Shown here in pieces: positions 18,588-28,087 of a stretch of 47,494 bases of DNA; the stretch's first letter is position 1, and every line of letters begins with the position of its first letter. This DNA is from Anabaena subtropica FACHB-260 (GTDB taxonomy: Bacteria > Cyanobacteriota > Cyanobacteriia > Cyanobacteriales > Nostocaceae). The stretch spans positions 1-47,494 of the forward strand of contig NZ_JACJRF010000043.1 in NCBI RefSeq assembly GCF_014697105.1. Reading direction: 5' to 3'. Both the position numbers and the translations under genes were made by a program. The notes under the pieces were generated by a model that was not told where the DNA came from, ran no database searches, and saw only the letters and a list, made by a program, of their open reading frames with translations.

Positions 18588-19079
18588 TTAAGATAAAACC
18601 TCAGTCTGTAGTAGCGCTTTACGTAATGCGGTTACTGCTTCTTCTGTTTCTATCAACCTATTGAGAGCAAGCGCAATATCATCTTCAACCTTCAGCAGTT
18701 TAGCTGCTTTTTTTACAGCTTTTTGCTCTTCAAGTGAGTAATCGCCATCGGCACGAGACATTTGAATTGCATGGTACAACAATGATCTTGATTTTGACCA
18801 AGTAGAAACATCAACTGAAATCTTCGTCAGTAGGGTTTCTAAATCAGTATTTTTGTATGCAAATGTTTTATATTTTTCTATTACCTCTTCAGGAGCGCCA
18901 GCCAAGCGCTGATGATTTACTAACCAGTTAAATTCGGCTTCTGAAACCTCACCATCTGCTCCAGCAATAGCGAGCAGTGCATATCCATAGTTAAGGTATG
19001 CTTCAAGGGGAATTTCGGAAATACCTAAGTTTTTTTTCAGAAATTCTGAAGCAGGCAGTACTTCTTTAATCTTGCTCAC
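18588..19079 (-). CDS. TerB-like protein
   Basis: This all-helical 163-residue protein matches the TerB family (first described with tellurite resistance). It shows the family pattern of repeated acidic helix ends: AIAGADGEVSEAEFNWL near residues 37-53 and QMSRADGDYSLEEQKAV near 107-123, where Asp/Glu residues can bind metal. The start is GTG at 19079, supported by GAGGT five bases upstream. No other ter gene is nearby, so a direct role in tellurite resistance is not implied. In cyanobacteria such proteins are usually of unknown, possibly stress-related, function. Confidence 0.75.
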   Translation of the reverse strand: MSKIKEVLPASEFLKKNLGISEIPLEAYLNYGYALLAIAGADGEVSEAEFNWLVNHQRLAGAPEEVIEKYKTFAYKNTDLETLLTKISVDVSTWSKSRSLLYHAIQMSRADGDYSLEEQKAVKKAAKLLKVEDDIALALNRLIETEEAVTALRKALLQTEVLS

Positions 19080-19745
19080 AAATTACCTCTTTGATATTTT
19101 TGAGAATTTACTATTTAGTGGATGCTATCTACAAATGTAAAAATCGTTTTCCAGGTTTCTAATTAGTGTCTATCCATGAGAATCCTTGGAAGATTATTGA
19201 TTATTACTATTGGGATAGATGCCTTCAAATACTCTCAGCATCAGAGCAAAAATGCAAGGACAGTTAAGACAGTTAAGACCGTTAAGAAATTAATAATTAA
19301 TTTGTATTGATAGTTGATTTTTTCATAAGTATTAATTAATTAATACTTAATTCTTTGTGAAAAAGAATCTTACCTAGACAACTTGGTAAAAGAAAAAATC
19401 TGATGATGGGTTACAAACTCGAATATAAATTTTGGCGTTTAACCACCCTGTAGCTTAATTGACCGTGAAGAGAATGCACATTACAGTTCAAATGACTATA
19501 AGGTATTATTGAGGACAATTAGCCGCGACTTTGCAATAGAGATGCACTGTCACAGTAATCTTGGAAAAATCTAAGTTTTCTCTCCGGGTAGTAAGAAACC
19601 ATTACACTATAATTTCTTACTACCCAAATCATTAAATCAAGCTATTGACTGTCTAGCATATTGATCAAATAGGTCAAGACTAATCATAAAATCCTGCTAC
19701 CAAGAGAATTGTTAAGTCTATCCTTTGTCCCAATATACTGCTAAC
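19080..19745. other. 666-bp non-coding region with tandem repeat and long hairpin
   Basis: No gene is apparent. Three imperfect copies of ACAGTTAAG lie in tandem at 19260-19286, and an AT palindrome rich in TTAATTAA follows at about 19329-19345. A perfect 13-bp hairpin stem, GGGTAGTAAGAAA (19586-19598) with TTTCTTACTACCC (19613-19625), encloses a 14-base loop. The hairpin lies 121 bases downstream of the small ORF at 19746-19949 and could end its transcript, although no T-tract follows on either strand. Confidence 0.55.
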
Positions 19746-19949
19746 TCAATCCTCGAAATCTTTATTAATCCATTCACGTCCAGCTTGTTCAGCTGCTTGG
19801 GCTGTGAAATATATCTTGCGTTCTCCAAATACAGCGCCACCCAAACTGAGAAACCGGAACTGCCAGCAATCAGTTTCTGTGTAGAAAACCAATAAAGTCA
19901 ACCCCCTGATCCCAACAAGTAGGTGAATTTGGACTTGGTTGTCTGTCAT
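19746..19949 (-). CDS. small hypothetical protein (67 residues)
   Basis: I do not recognise a family. The protein begins with ATG, is soluble in character, mixes hydrophobic strands (LTLLVFYTE, WQFRFLSLGG) with a C-terminal helix (AAEQAGREWINKDFED), and could form a compact alpha/beta fold. The repeated FYTE/IYFTAQAAEQAGREW ending is reminiscent of small conserved cyanobacterial ORFs. It lies alone between long non-coding stretches, and codon use looks ordinary. Coding potential is plausible but not proven. Confidence 0.5.
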   Translation of the reverse strand: MTDNQVQIHLLVGIRGLTLLVFYTETDCWQFRFLSLGGAVFGERKIYFTAQAAEQAGREWINKDFED

Positions 19950-20152
19950 TATTCAGCTGCTATGCCTCATTAGCAATTTAGCTATTAATTATGGCAAAGT
20001 ACTTGATTAACGACGACTGTACAAGCAATGCTCGATATTTTACAGGTAAAACAGCCTTTTTGCTGTGTAAATACTCCGAAAATACGGAATGAGAAGTGCT
20101 GAGTAAAAATTCTAGTGGTCTATCACATTAATTTTCAGGGGTAAATGTGTTC

Positions 20153-20201
20153 GTAGTCAGGACTTTAGTCCTTTAAGTTCTAAGCGCTAAAGTGCTTACC
20201 C
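20153..20201. repeat. paired-hairpin dispersed repeat upstream of prolyl oligopeptidase
   Basis: AGGACT/AGTCCT (20159-20164 and 20167-20172) and AAGCGCT/AGTGCTT (20082+100: 20182-20188 and 20191-20197, one G-U pair) form two neighbouring hairpins. The arrangement parallels the pair at 15290-15339. The rest of 19950-20283 shows no gene. Confidence 0.5.
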
Positions 20202-20283
20202 CAAAAGTATGAAACATCCAAAATTTTGTGGCTCGGTGGAAACGCCTTGTACTATGGAAAGTAGAACTTTTCACATAATAATT

Positions 20284-22353
20284 ATGCCTTATTCTGAAAA
20301 ACTTATGAACTACCCACCTACCCGCAAGGGCGATCAAGTTGATGATTACCACGGTACTTTAGTAGCAGATCCTTATCGTTGGTTGGAAGACCCTGATTCA
20401 GAAGCAACTCAGGCTTGGATTGAGGCACAAAATCAAATTACTTTTGCTTATTTAGGTGAAATTTCTATTAGAGATAAAATTCAACAGCGTCTTAATAAAA
20501 TTTGGGACTATGAGAAGTATGGTATTCCATTTAAAGAAGGGAAAAATTATTTTTATTTCAAAAATGATGGATTACAAAATCAAAATGTTCTTTATACTTT
20601 GAAATCCCTTGATGCTGAACCAAGAGTTTTACTCGATCCCAACAAACTTTCTGCTGATGGTACTGTTGCTCTTTCGGGTTTAGCTATTAGTGATAATGGG
20701 AATCTTTTAGCTTATGGTTTATCCACTTCTGGTTCTGATTGGCAAGAATGGAAAGTTCTGGATGTGGACACTGGTGAAGACTTGCCAGATTATTTAAATT
20801 GGATTAAATTTTCTGGTGCATCTTGGACAAATGATAATCAAGGTTTTTTTTATAGTCGTTATGATGAGCCAAATGAGAAAACTAAATTAGAAGATGTCAA
20901 CTATTATCAAAAGCTTTACTATCACCGATTGGGTACAAACCAATCTGAAGATATACTAATTTATCAACGTCTTGACCAAAAAGAATGGGGGTTTAATGGT
21001 GGTGTTACAGAAGATGGACGCTATTTAATAATTTCAGTTTGGTTGGGGACTGATTCCAGAAATTTAGTCTTTTATAAAGATTTAACTAATCCCAACTCTG
21101 AAGTAATAGAACTAATTAATCAATTTGAAGCAGATTATAGTTTTATTGATCATGATGATAGTGTGTTTTATTTTCGTACTGATTTAGATGCGCCAAGAGG
21201 TAGAGTAATTGCCATTGATACTGCAAATCCAGATAAGGAAGCATGGCAAGAAATTATTCCGCAAACTGAAGCTACATTGGAAGGCGTCAATATTTTAAAT
21301 AATCAGTTTGTTGCTGATTATTTAGAAGATGCTCGCTCGCAAGTCAAGATATTTGACCTCCAGGGTAACTTGATTCGTGATGTGGAATTACCGGGACTTG
21401 GTTCTGTAGGTGGCTTTGGTGGTAAGCGTTACGATACAGAGACTTTTTATAGTTTCACTAGTTTTACTACAGCAGGAACTATTTATCGTTACAATATGGT
21501 CACAGGAGAAAGTGAGGTTTTTCGACAAGCAAATGTAGATTTTAATCCTGATGATTACGAAACTAAACAGGTCTTTTATCAGAGTAAAGATGGTACACAA
21601 GTACCGATGTTTATTACCCACAAAAAGAGCATTAAATTAGATGGAAATAACCCTACTTATCTTTATGCTTACGGTGGTTTTAATATCTCATTAACGCCAA
21701 ATTTTTCTGTGAGTATGTTAGTGTGGATGGAGATGGGTGGCGTTTATGCGATGCCAAATATACGCGGTGGTGGTGAGTATGGGGAAGAATGGCATCAAGC
21801 AGGAATGAAGGATAAAAAGCAAAATGTCTTTGATGATTTTATTGCGGCGGCGGAATGGTTGATTGCTAATAATTATACACAGCCTGCAAAACTAGCGATC
21901 GCTGGCGGTAGTAATGGCGGTTTATTGGTAGGTGCTTGCATGACTCAGCGTCCGGAGTTATTTGGTGCAGCTTTACCCGCAGTCGGTGTGATGGATATGT
22001 TGCGATTCCACAAGTTTACTATCGGCTGGGCTTGGACTGCTGAATACGGTTCACCAGATAACCCGGAAGAATTTCCCACACTCTATGCTTATTCACCACT
22101 GCACAATCTCAAGCCAGGTACAGCTTACCCAGCTACTTTAATTACCACAGCAGATCATGATGATCGCGTTGTTCCTGCCCATAGTTTCAAATTTGCGGCA
22201 GCTTTGCAAGCGGCTCACAATGGTAATACACCAGTGTTAATTAGAATTGAAACTAAGGCCGGGCATGGTGCAGGTAAACCCACGGCGAAAATTATCGAAG
22301 AAGCCGCAGATAAATGGGCTTTTTTGGTGCGGACTTTGGCTATTGATGTTTAG
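20284..22353 (+). CDS. prolyl oligopeptidase (S9A family)
   Basis: This serine peptidase cleaves short peptides after proline. With the ATG at 20284 it has 689 residues, the family's usual length, and begins MPYSEKLMNYPPTRKGDQ followed by the conserved YHG and DPYRWLED. The beta-propeller covers about residues 75-410. The alpha/beta hydrolase domain carries the triad: Ser in GGSNGGLL (~541), Asp in DDRVVPAHS (~625) and His in GHGAGKP (~661). NIRGGGEYGEEWH is also typical. No signal peptide is seen; a prolyl endopeptidase is known from Anabaena variabilis. In-frame codons before 20284 derive from repeat-rich upstream DNA and are unlikely to be translated. It is monocistronic. Confidence 0.93.
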   Translation: MPYSEKLMNYPPTRKGDQVDDYHGTLVADPYRWLEDPDSEATQAWIEAQNQITFAYLGEISIRDKIQQRLNKIWDYEKYGIPFKEGKNYFYFKNDGLQNQNVLYTLKSLDAEPRVLLDPNKLSADGTVALSGLAISDNGNLLAYGLSTSGSDWQEWKVLDVDTGEDLPDYLNWIKFSGASWTNDNQGFFYSRYDEPNEKTKLEDVNYYQKLYYHRLGTNQSEDILIYQRLDQKEWGFNGGVTEDGRYLIISVWLGTDSRNLVFYKDLTNPNSEVIELINQFEADYSFIDHDDSVFYFRTDLDAPRGRVIAIDTANPDKEAWQEIIPQTEATLEGVNILNNQFVADYLEDARSQVKIFDLQGNLIRDVELPGLGSVGGFGGKRYDTETFYSFTSFTTAGTIYRYNMVTGESEVFRQANVDFNPDDYETKQVFYQSKDGTQVPMFITHKKSIKLDGNNPTYLYAYGGFNISLTPNFSVSMLVWMEMGGVYAMPNIRGGGEYGEEWHQAGMKDKKQNVFDDFIAAAEWLIANNYTQPAKLAIAGGSNGGLLVGACMTQRPELFGAALPAVGVMDMLRFHKFTIGWAWTAEYGSPDNPEEFPTLYAYSPLHNLKPGTAYPATLITTADHDDRVVPAHSFKFAAALQAAHNGNTPVLIRIETKAGHGAGKPTAKIIEEAADKWAFLVRTLAIDV

Positions 22354-22572
22354 AGTTGGATGGAACCTAATACCAATTCATAATTCACAATTAAAAAACT
22401 TAGATGCAGCAAGGCTTTTAGGTTTTACATTTGTATCATGTTTTTCGTGAAATGGTATAACGCCAACGCAGTTCGCAATTAAGAATAGAAATTGCAGTGG
22501 AGTTTATATAACTTCACGATTTCACTATGCTTGCAGAAGCAACGAAGGGAGGAAAGTCGTAGAAACAGTAAT

Positions 22573-22914
22573 ATGAAAATTCCACCTGATGCTATTATTG
22601 CCGACGAAAAAATTACCCTCTACTTATTAGTACCGAGAGAACAAGATGATAAATCAAAGTTTCTCGCCCAAGCTGGATTTACACAAGACAACCCAGAACT
22701 ATTGAAAGCAGCAATTTGGCAACTGGCAAATTCAACAGAAGCAATACAAGATAGAGATAATGAATATGGGGTGTTCTATCGCGTCACTGGTGAATTAATC
22801 AGTTTAAAGGGGCGAAACTTAGCAGTGATTACAGTTTGGCTGCAAAGGGCTGTTGATGGTAAGTTTCAGTTTATCACTCTCAAACCTAACAAGGAGTCTA
22901 AAAATGAACTTTGA
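22573..22914 (+). CDS. DUF6883 domain protein
   Basis: This 113-residue protein matches the DUF6883 pattern throughout: MKIPPDAIIADEKITLYLL at the start, DDKSKFLAQAGFTQDNPELL (about 28-47), NEYGVFYRVTGEL and a final VITVWL...FQFITLKP strand pair. The start at 22573 follows a GGGAGGAAAG ribosome-binding region. No enzymatic motif is known to me. DUF6883 domains often occur as small cassettes or as C-terminal domains of larger, sometimes toxin-like, proteins. Here it overlaps the next gene by 11 bases, so the two are translationally coupled and probably act together. Confidence 0.8.
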   Translation: MKIPPDAIIADEKITLYLLVPREQDDKSKFLAQAGFTQDNPELLKAAIWQLANSTEAIQDRDNEYGVFYRVTGELISLKGRNLAVITVWLQRAVDGKFQFITLKPNKESKNEL

Positions 22915-23149
22915 ACTATACCAGCGTGTTGCTTTAAATCAAGACTTGGATGAATATCAATTAAAAAAAGGTGATGTAGCAACTTTAATTGATTTTATTC
23001 CTCATCCCAGCAATGGCGAACAAGGGTGTGTTCTAGAAGTATTCAATGCAACTGGTGAATCAATAGCTGTTGTCATCGTTCCCATAACTGATATTAAATC
23101 ACTGCAAAATCACGAAATTTTAAGCGTTCGCTCGTTGGTGGAAATTTAG
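22904..23149 (+). CDS. DUF4926 domain protein
   Basis: This 81-residue protein has the DUF4926 pattern: LYQRVALNQDLDEYQLKKGD near the N-terminus, a middle GEQGCVLEVFNATGE and a final strand of VIVPITDIKSL. The ATG at 22904 is fixed by AAGGAG seven bases upstream, inside the preceding gene. The fold is probably a small SH3-like barrel. Its function is unknown. The fixed pairing with DUF6883 and the overlap suggest a two-component cassette, perhaps a toxin/immunity or toxin-antitoxin-like pair, but this is inference. Confidence 0.82.
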   Translation: MNFELYQRVALNQDLDEYQLKKGDVATLIDFIPHPSNGEQGCVLEVFNATGESIAVVIVPITDIKSLQNHEILSVRSLVEI

Positions 23150-23185
23150 ATTACTCAAGTTTTGATATACAACCTTACCTTGGGA

Positions 23186-26100
23186 TTAGATTTTCACCTG
23201 CTCATTAGGGGTAGTTGTTTTGTTGGGGGTTGGTGGTGATTTACGTCCCGAAACATCATGCAGTAAACCCATAAGTGCGGGAACAACGGTAGGAGTCAAG
23301 ATAGTGGAAAACGCTAAACCGCCAGTCAAGACAATACCTAAGCCTTGATATAGTTCTGAACCTTGACCGGGAAGAACTGCCAGTGGTAACATCCCTAACA
23401 CACTAGTGCCGGCAGACATGAAAATAGCACGTAGGCGATCGCGCGTGGCATTATAAAGGGAAGCGTCATAATCTTCCCCTGCTTGCTGGAGTTGCAAGGC
23501 TCGATCAACTAGTAAGATGGCATTGTTAACTACCACACCTGTAAGAATGATAAAGCCTAAGGCTGTAATCATATCTAACGCTACATTCATCCCCGGAATC
23601 TGGTTGGCAATCACTAGACTTAATAGTGCGCCACTCATCCCCATTGGTACAGTTGCCATAATTACCACTGGATAAAGGAATGAGCGATATAGTGCCACTA
23701 GTAATAGATAAGTGATAAAAATGGAAAATGCAAAGGCGCTGGCTAGTTGAGTTACAGTTGCAGCTAACTGATCCGCAGAACCAGCTAGATTCAACCTATA
23801 ACCTGGAGGTAAATTGGTACGTAAAGGTGCAAGAATTTCGGTGTCTGCTCGTTCTACTAATGTACTCAATGGAGCGTCAGGTGCTAGGGAAACGGTGAGA
23901 CTAATTGAACGTTCTAAATTGACGTGATTAATCACATCTGCACCTGTAGTTTCTTGCAATTCGGCGACATCACCTAACTGCACCTGTCGTCCTCCTGCAT
24001 ATAGAGGTAATTGCCGTAGTTGTTCTGGTGTTTCCACCGCCGTATTCTGTAATTCTACGGAAACGTCTAGTTCTTCTTTGCCATCAATGTAGTTGGAAGC
24101 AATCCGACCACCCAGAGCAGCTTCCACCATTGAGCCAATTTCTGCTTCCGATAGTCCTACCTCTGCAATGCGTTCTCGGTTAGGAATGACTTGCAGTTCT
24201 GCGGCTCCCATAACAAAGTTAGAACGGATGTTCCGCACGCCTGTAAGCTGGCGCAATTTGCCTGTGATTTGTTTCTCTAAGTCGCTTAACTGATCGAGGT
24301 CATCACCAATAATATCGATTTCAAATTCCTTACCAGGGTCGCGGAAGATGGAAATCCGCGTTGGTACGATAAATCGATATCCAGCAAAGTTATTGCTTTG
24401 AGCGCGTAACCTATCTACCATCTCTGCTAGTCCAGTAGTGGTGGCAAACTCTGGCTTTAAGATGGTGGCGATACCCCGCAAAGCCCCTGGACGGTCAACA
24501 TACATGATCCGGTCTACTTCTGGTTGCGATCGCAAGAATGCCTGGATAGATTCAGATTGACGAATTGCTTCTGGTATGCTGGTTCCTGGTAAGGGTTCTG
24601 CTCGTAATACAACTAGGTTACGATTCCCTTCTGGTAAATAATCCGCAGGGGGTAGCAGCAACACGCTGATGACAAGTAAACCTACAGGAATCGACAAAAC
24701 TATTAACCTGCGACCAACCCGCTTCCGTCCCAATGACCAACTCACACTAGAGGCGAGAAATTCTTCTAGTTTGCCTTGGAAATGACGAAACACGACAGAA
24801 GTCTTAGCTACTCCTCTCTCTAACCAATTACCGCCACGATATTCGCCGCCCTCCATCATTTGCATCGCTTCCGATTGCTTGAGGAATAATCCCGATAGCA
24901 TGGGTACTAAAGTTAAGGCTGCAAATAGGGAGAATAGGGAAGAAGCCGAAAGAGCGATCGCCATATCGATGTAAAGTTGTCCAGCTTCCCCTGTCACCAT
25001 CGCTAGAGGAACAAATACTACAACGTTGGTTAAGGTAGAACCAAGCATTGCTCCCCAGACTTCTTCTGTACCATCAATCGCAGCCCGCAGAGCATTTTTA
25101 CCTTGCTGCATATGGGTGAAGACATTCTCAATCACCACGATCGCATTATCTACAATCATCCCCACAGCAAACGCCAGCCCTGCCAAACTGATAATGTTTA
25201 ATGTGCGTCCTAATGCAGACATGACAATAAACACCATAATCAATGTTGTAGGAATGGTGATGGCTACCACCGCTACAGTCCGCATGGAACCAAGGAATAA
25301 AATCAGAACTACTGTAGCCAGTAGCGCCCCACTCACCAAGTTACCTTGGACAAAGTTGACGGATTGATTGATGTACTGGCTCTCATCATAGTTGTAGACA
25401 AAACGAATCCCCTGGTTTTGTCTGTCGAACTCAGCTTGTAAAGCCGTAATTTCTGCTCGAATACCCTTAGCAACTTCTGGCACATTCGCCCCAATTTGAC
25501 GAATCACACCCACAGCAGTCCCTGGCTTGCCGTTAAATATCAAAGCACTATCCTGGGGTTTGCGTCCCATCTGCACTTGTGCCACATCCCGCAGATAAAC
25601 GGTGCCGGATTGATCGCGCCGCAATACAAAGCCCTCAATTTGAGATAAATCCTGCGAGCGGCTGACGGTGCGGACTCGGTATTCTCTGCGTCCTAAAATT
25701 AACGGCCCGCCCCGAATATCGCGGTTGTTTTCCCGCAGTACCTGTACCACATTCCCAATAGTCAGATTGCGATCAGATAAAGCTTTCGGGTCAACCCTTA
25801 CCTCTACTTCCCGTTCTTGTCCACCAACCACGAGGAATTGTCCTGTTCCTTGCACCCGTCGCAAGCGCGGAATAACTACTTCTTCCGCTAAATCTCGATA
25901 GCGGTCAGCATCCGGTTGGAATCCATCCTTCGTATCAAAGGGAATCCACATCATCGGGGAGCTATTGCCACCCACCAATTCCACACTCGATTCCTGAGCT
26001 TCTGGTGGCAAGCTGCTCACCTGCTGCAAACGGTTGATCACATCAATCATCCGTTCTTGCACATTGGTATCTTGAGTAAACTCCAGAGTAATACTACTGC

Positions 26101-26362
26101 GTCCAGCACGAGAACTACTGGAGATTTCCTGAACCCCCAGCACTTCTTCCATTTGCTCTTCAATTGGGCGCGTAATCAGGTCTTCTACTTCCGTCGGCCC
26201 TGCCCCAGGATAGGTAGTGGTAATTGTAATTTCCGGGCGATCGCCTCCTGGTTGCAATTCTAAAGGCAGTTGCAGCAGGGAAAACACACCAAATATTGCT
26301 AACAGGCAAAAGAGAACAAAAGTACCATGCCGCCAACGGACAGCAGTTTCGATAAAGCTCAT
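23186..26362 (-). CDS. RND efflux transporter permease (AcrB/HAE type)
   Basis: This 1058-residue protein has the full RND layout: a first transmembrane helix, a periplasmic porter domain, helices TM2-TM6, a second porter domain and TM8-TM12. The proton-relay segment of TM4 is visible as GMIVDNAIVVIENV, and the N-terminus (LPLELQPGGDRPEITITTTY) is typical. It should export hydrophobic compounds with proton antiport, working with the adaptor encoded 94 bases upstream on the same strand. No outer-membrane TolC-like gene is in the window, so an unlinked one must be used. Substrate cannot be deduced. The adaptor comes first in the transcript. Confidence 0.92.
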   Translation of the reverse strand: MSFIETAVRWRHGTFVLFCLLAIFGVFSLLQLPLELQPGGDRPEITITTTYPGAGPTEVEDLITRPIEEQMEEVLGVQEISSSSRAGRSSITLEFTQDTNVQERMIDVINRLQQVSSLPPEAQESSVELVGGNSSPMMWIPFDTKDGFQPDADRYRDLAEEVVIPRLRRVQGTGQFLVVGGQEREVEVRVDPKALSDRNLTIGNVVQVLRENNRDIRGGPLILGRREYRVRTVSRSQDLSQIEGFVLRRDQSGTVYLRDVAQVQMGRKPQDSALIFNGKPGTAVGVIRQIGANVPEVAKGIRAEITALQAEFDRQNQGIRFVYNYDESQYINQSVNFVQGNLVSGALLATVVLILFLGSMRTVAVVAITIPTTLIMVFIVMSALGRTLNIISLAGLAFAVGMIVDNAIVVIENVFTHMQQGKNALRAAIDGTEEVWGAMLGSTLTNVVVFVPLAMVTGEAGQLYIDMAIALSASSLFSLFAALTLVPMLSGLFLKQSEAMQMMEGGEYRGGNWLERGVAKTSVVFRHFQGKLEEFLASSVSWSLGRKRVGRRLIVLSIPVGLLVISVLLLPPADYLPEGNRNLVVLRAEPLPGTSIPEAIRQSESIQAFLRSQPEVDRIMYVDRPGALRGIATILKPEFATTTGLAEMVDRLRAQSNNFAGYRFIVPTRISIFRDPGKEFEIDIIGDDLDQLSDLEKQITGKLRQLTGVRNIRSNFVMGAAELQVIPNRERIAEVGLSEAEIGSMVEAALGGRIASNYIDGKEELDVSVELQNTAVETPEQLRQLPLYAGGRQVQLGDVAELQETTGADVINHVNLERSISLTVSLAPDAPLSTLVERADTEILAPLRTNLPPGYRLNLAGSADQLAATVTQLASAFAFSIFITYLLLVALYRSFLYPVVIMATVPMGMSGALLSLVIANQIPGMNVALDMITALGFIILTGVVVNNAILLVDRALQLQQAGEDYDASLYNATRDRLRAIFMSAGTSVLGMLPLAVLPGQGSELYQGLGIVLTGGLAFSTILTPTVVPALMGLLHDVSGRKSPPTPNKTTTPNEQVKI

Positions 26363-26456
26363 AGGATTGGGGAAAGAATTAGGAATTGGGCAGGGAGCAG
26401 GGGAAAGGGAGAGAGTCTTTGAGTGAGTTCTTACCTCATCTACCTCATTCCCAACC

Positions 26457-27836
26457 TCATTTAACTACTTTCACGGTTGCACCATCTTGTAAGCCATCAC
26501 TGCCCCGTAGGACGATGTTTTGACCAGTGCGTAAGGAGGGGTTATAAATGGCTACGTCTTTACCCATGTCGGCAATCATCTCTATCTCTACCTGTTGGGC
26601 TTTGCCATCAGCGACAGTGAAGACTAACCACTGATTTTGTCTTCTGGTTAAGGCATCTCTTGATACCACAAAGCTGGAACGATTGGAGGGGAGGTTTAAG
26701 TTACCAGCGATCGCCATTCCTGGTAATAATCCCGCCGGAGGTTTGTCAATTTGGACGCGCACCCTTTGGCGGCGGGAGGCGGTATCGGCAGAAGGTACTA
26801 CAGCTGTGATGTTTGCCCGTTGCTTCCACTGGGGTAAGGCGCGAGCTGTCAGGTCAATTGTCATACCTGGAGTAACTTGACTACTGAGTTCTTCTGGTAA
26901 CTCTAGAAAAATATCAAAGCGATCGCCTGCTACTAAGGTGACAATGGAGCTAGAACTCTGCACTAAGTCACCATTGCTAATATGCCGCGTCTGTACTACA
27001 CCTGATTGCGATGCTCTAATTTGAGTACGTTGCTGTGCCAGTTCGGCTTGTGCTAGGTTGGCTTTGGCTGCTTCTACATTTGCTCGTTGAGCAGCGATTT
27101 CTTCCCGAATCGGCCCGGCTTTGGCTTCCGCGAATTCAGCTTCTGCTTGTAAGCGTTCTCCCTGAATATCATCTAATCTCGCCTGCGCTTCTACTAACAA
27201 TCTTTGAGATAAAGCTCCTTCTTTAACTAGATCGCTGGTGCGCTTGAGGTTATCTTCAGCTTCCCGTTCCCGCGCCTTAGCAGATGTTACAGTTGCTTGT
27301 CGTCGAGCCATAATTTCTGGACGAGTACCGACTTCCAGCCGTGCTAGGTTGCTTTGTTGTTGCGCTAGTTGCGCCCTAGCTTGAGAGATTGCCAATTGCT
27401 GATCAGTATCGTCTAGTACAGCAATTACCATCCCTGTTCGCACGCGATCGCCTGGCTGTACTAAAATTCTTTCAACAATGCCACTGGTTTGAGCGCGTAG
27501 TGTTGCTTGTTGCGTTGCTTCTACTTGCCCCAGAAGCTGTACATTTCTAGTAGCAGTTCCAGTGGCGAGAGCGATCGTTTCTACAGCCCGTGGGGGTGGT
27601 GCTGGTTGCTGTTGAGCAACAGAACTCTGCGATGTGCCAGCAGGAGCCAGCATCCGCCAAAGGATAATCCCCCCAGTTGCCACAAACAAAATAAATAATG
27701 TCCGCAACCAGGGTTTGCCGGAACGGGTAGGCACTAACTCAGAGGGTACAGAACTGTCTGATTGGGTTTCAACTGTGGAAACTGGAGTTTCAGAGGTATC
27801 CATAGGGGTTGATGGCAGGCTATTCAGGGTTAACAT
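26457..27836 (-). CDS. RND periplasmic adaptor (membrane fusion protein)
   Basis: This 459-residue adaptor has a short cytoplasmic N-terminus and one membrane anchor at about residues 46-64 (LRTLFILFVATGGIILWRML). A first lipoyl/barrel-sandwich half follows (VEATQQATLRAQTSGIVERI). A long helical hairpin rich in A, Q and R comes next (about 145-260), then the second half (IRASQSGVVQTRHISNGD), and finally beta-barrel and membrane-proximal domains. It bridges the RND pump to an outer-membrane channel. The 94-bp spacer to the pump gene is repeat-like, and both are likely one operon. Promoter elements would lie in 27837-28087. Confidence 0.9.
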   Translation of the reverse strand: MLTLNSLPSTPMDTSETPVSTVETQSDSSVPSELVPTRSGKPWLRTLFILFVATGGIILWRMLAPAGTSQSSVAQQQPAPPPRAVETIALATGTATRNVQLLGQVEATQQATLRAQTSGIVERILVQPGDRVRTGMVIAVLDDTDQQLAISQARAQLAQQQSNLARLEVGTRPEIMARRQATVTSAKAREREAEDNLKRTSDLVKEGALSQRLLVEAQARLDDIQGERLQAEAEFAEAKAGPIREEIAAQRANVEAAKANLAQAELAQQRTQIRASQSGVVQTRHISNGDLVQSSSSIVTLVAGDRFDIFLELPEELSSQVTPGMTIDLTARALPQWKQRANITAVVPSADTASRRQRVRVQIDKPPAGLLPGMAIAGNLNLPSNRSSFVVSRDALTRRQNQWLVFTVADGKAQQVEIEMIADMGKDVAIYNPSLRTGQNIVLRGSDGLQDGATVKVVK

Positions 27837-27984
27837 TTAACGGTTGACAACAAAAAAGCAGCCGTTAACTATTCGCCATTAACGGTCAAACAATTTTGGA
27901 TTCTAAATTGCAGGATCAATTTGGGAGACTATTGGTCAATAATTTGACCTAATCCAAAAATTATCTTGTCTGTATTTTGATATG

Positions 27985-28036
27985 TAAATATGACAAAGTA
28001 ATGTCAGATTGTATATTTTAATAAATAAATATGACA
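27985..28036. promoter_or_regulatory. direct repeats upstream of the efflux operon
   Basis: TAAATATGACA occurs exactly twice, at 27985-27995 and 28026-28036, starting 41 bp apart (about four helical turns). It lies 150-200 bases before the adaptor start, in a region where nothing else is coded. Direct repeats on the same helix face are the usual form of OmpR-family binding sites. A regulator of that type is encoded nearby at 29000. The link is inference. A separate hairpin (CCGTTAA/TTAACGG) lies at about 27862-27885. Confidence 0.35.
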
Positions 28037-28087
28037 TTTTACGAAAAATAGGGGACAATCAATTAAAAATACAAAAATTTTTAGCAA

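Noticed and set aside
18588-19079. Tellurite resistance operon
   Set aside because: Only a TerB-like gene is present, without terC, terD or terZ partners.
20209-20283. 25-residue N-terminal extension of the prolyl oligopeptidase
   Set aside because: It overlaps repeat-derived DNA and has no family similarity; the ATG at 20284 gives the normal start.
25026-26263. Plus-strand frames opposite the RND pump gene
   Set aside because: They are antisense shadows of a fully conserved transporter gene.
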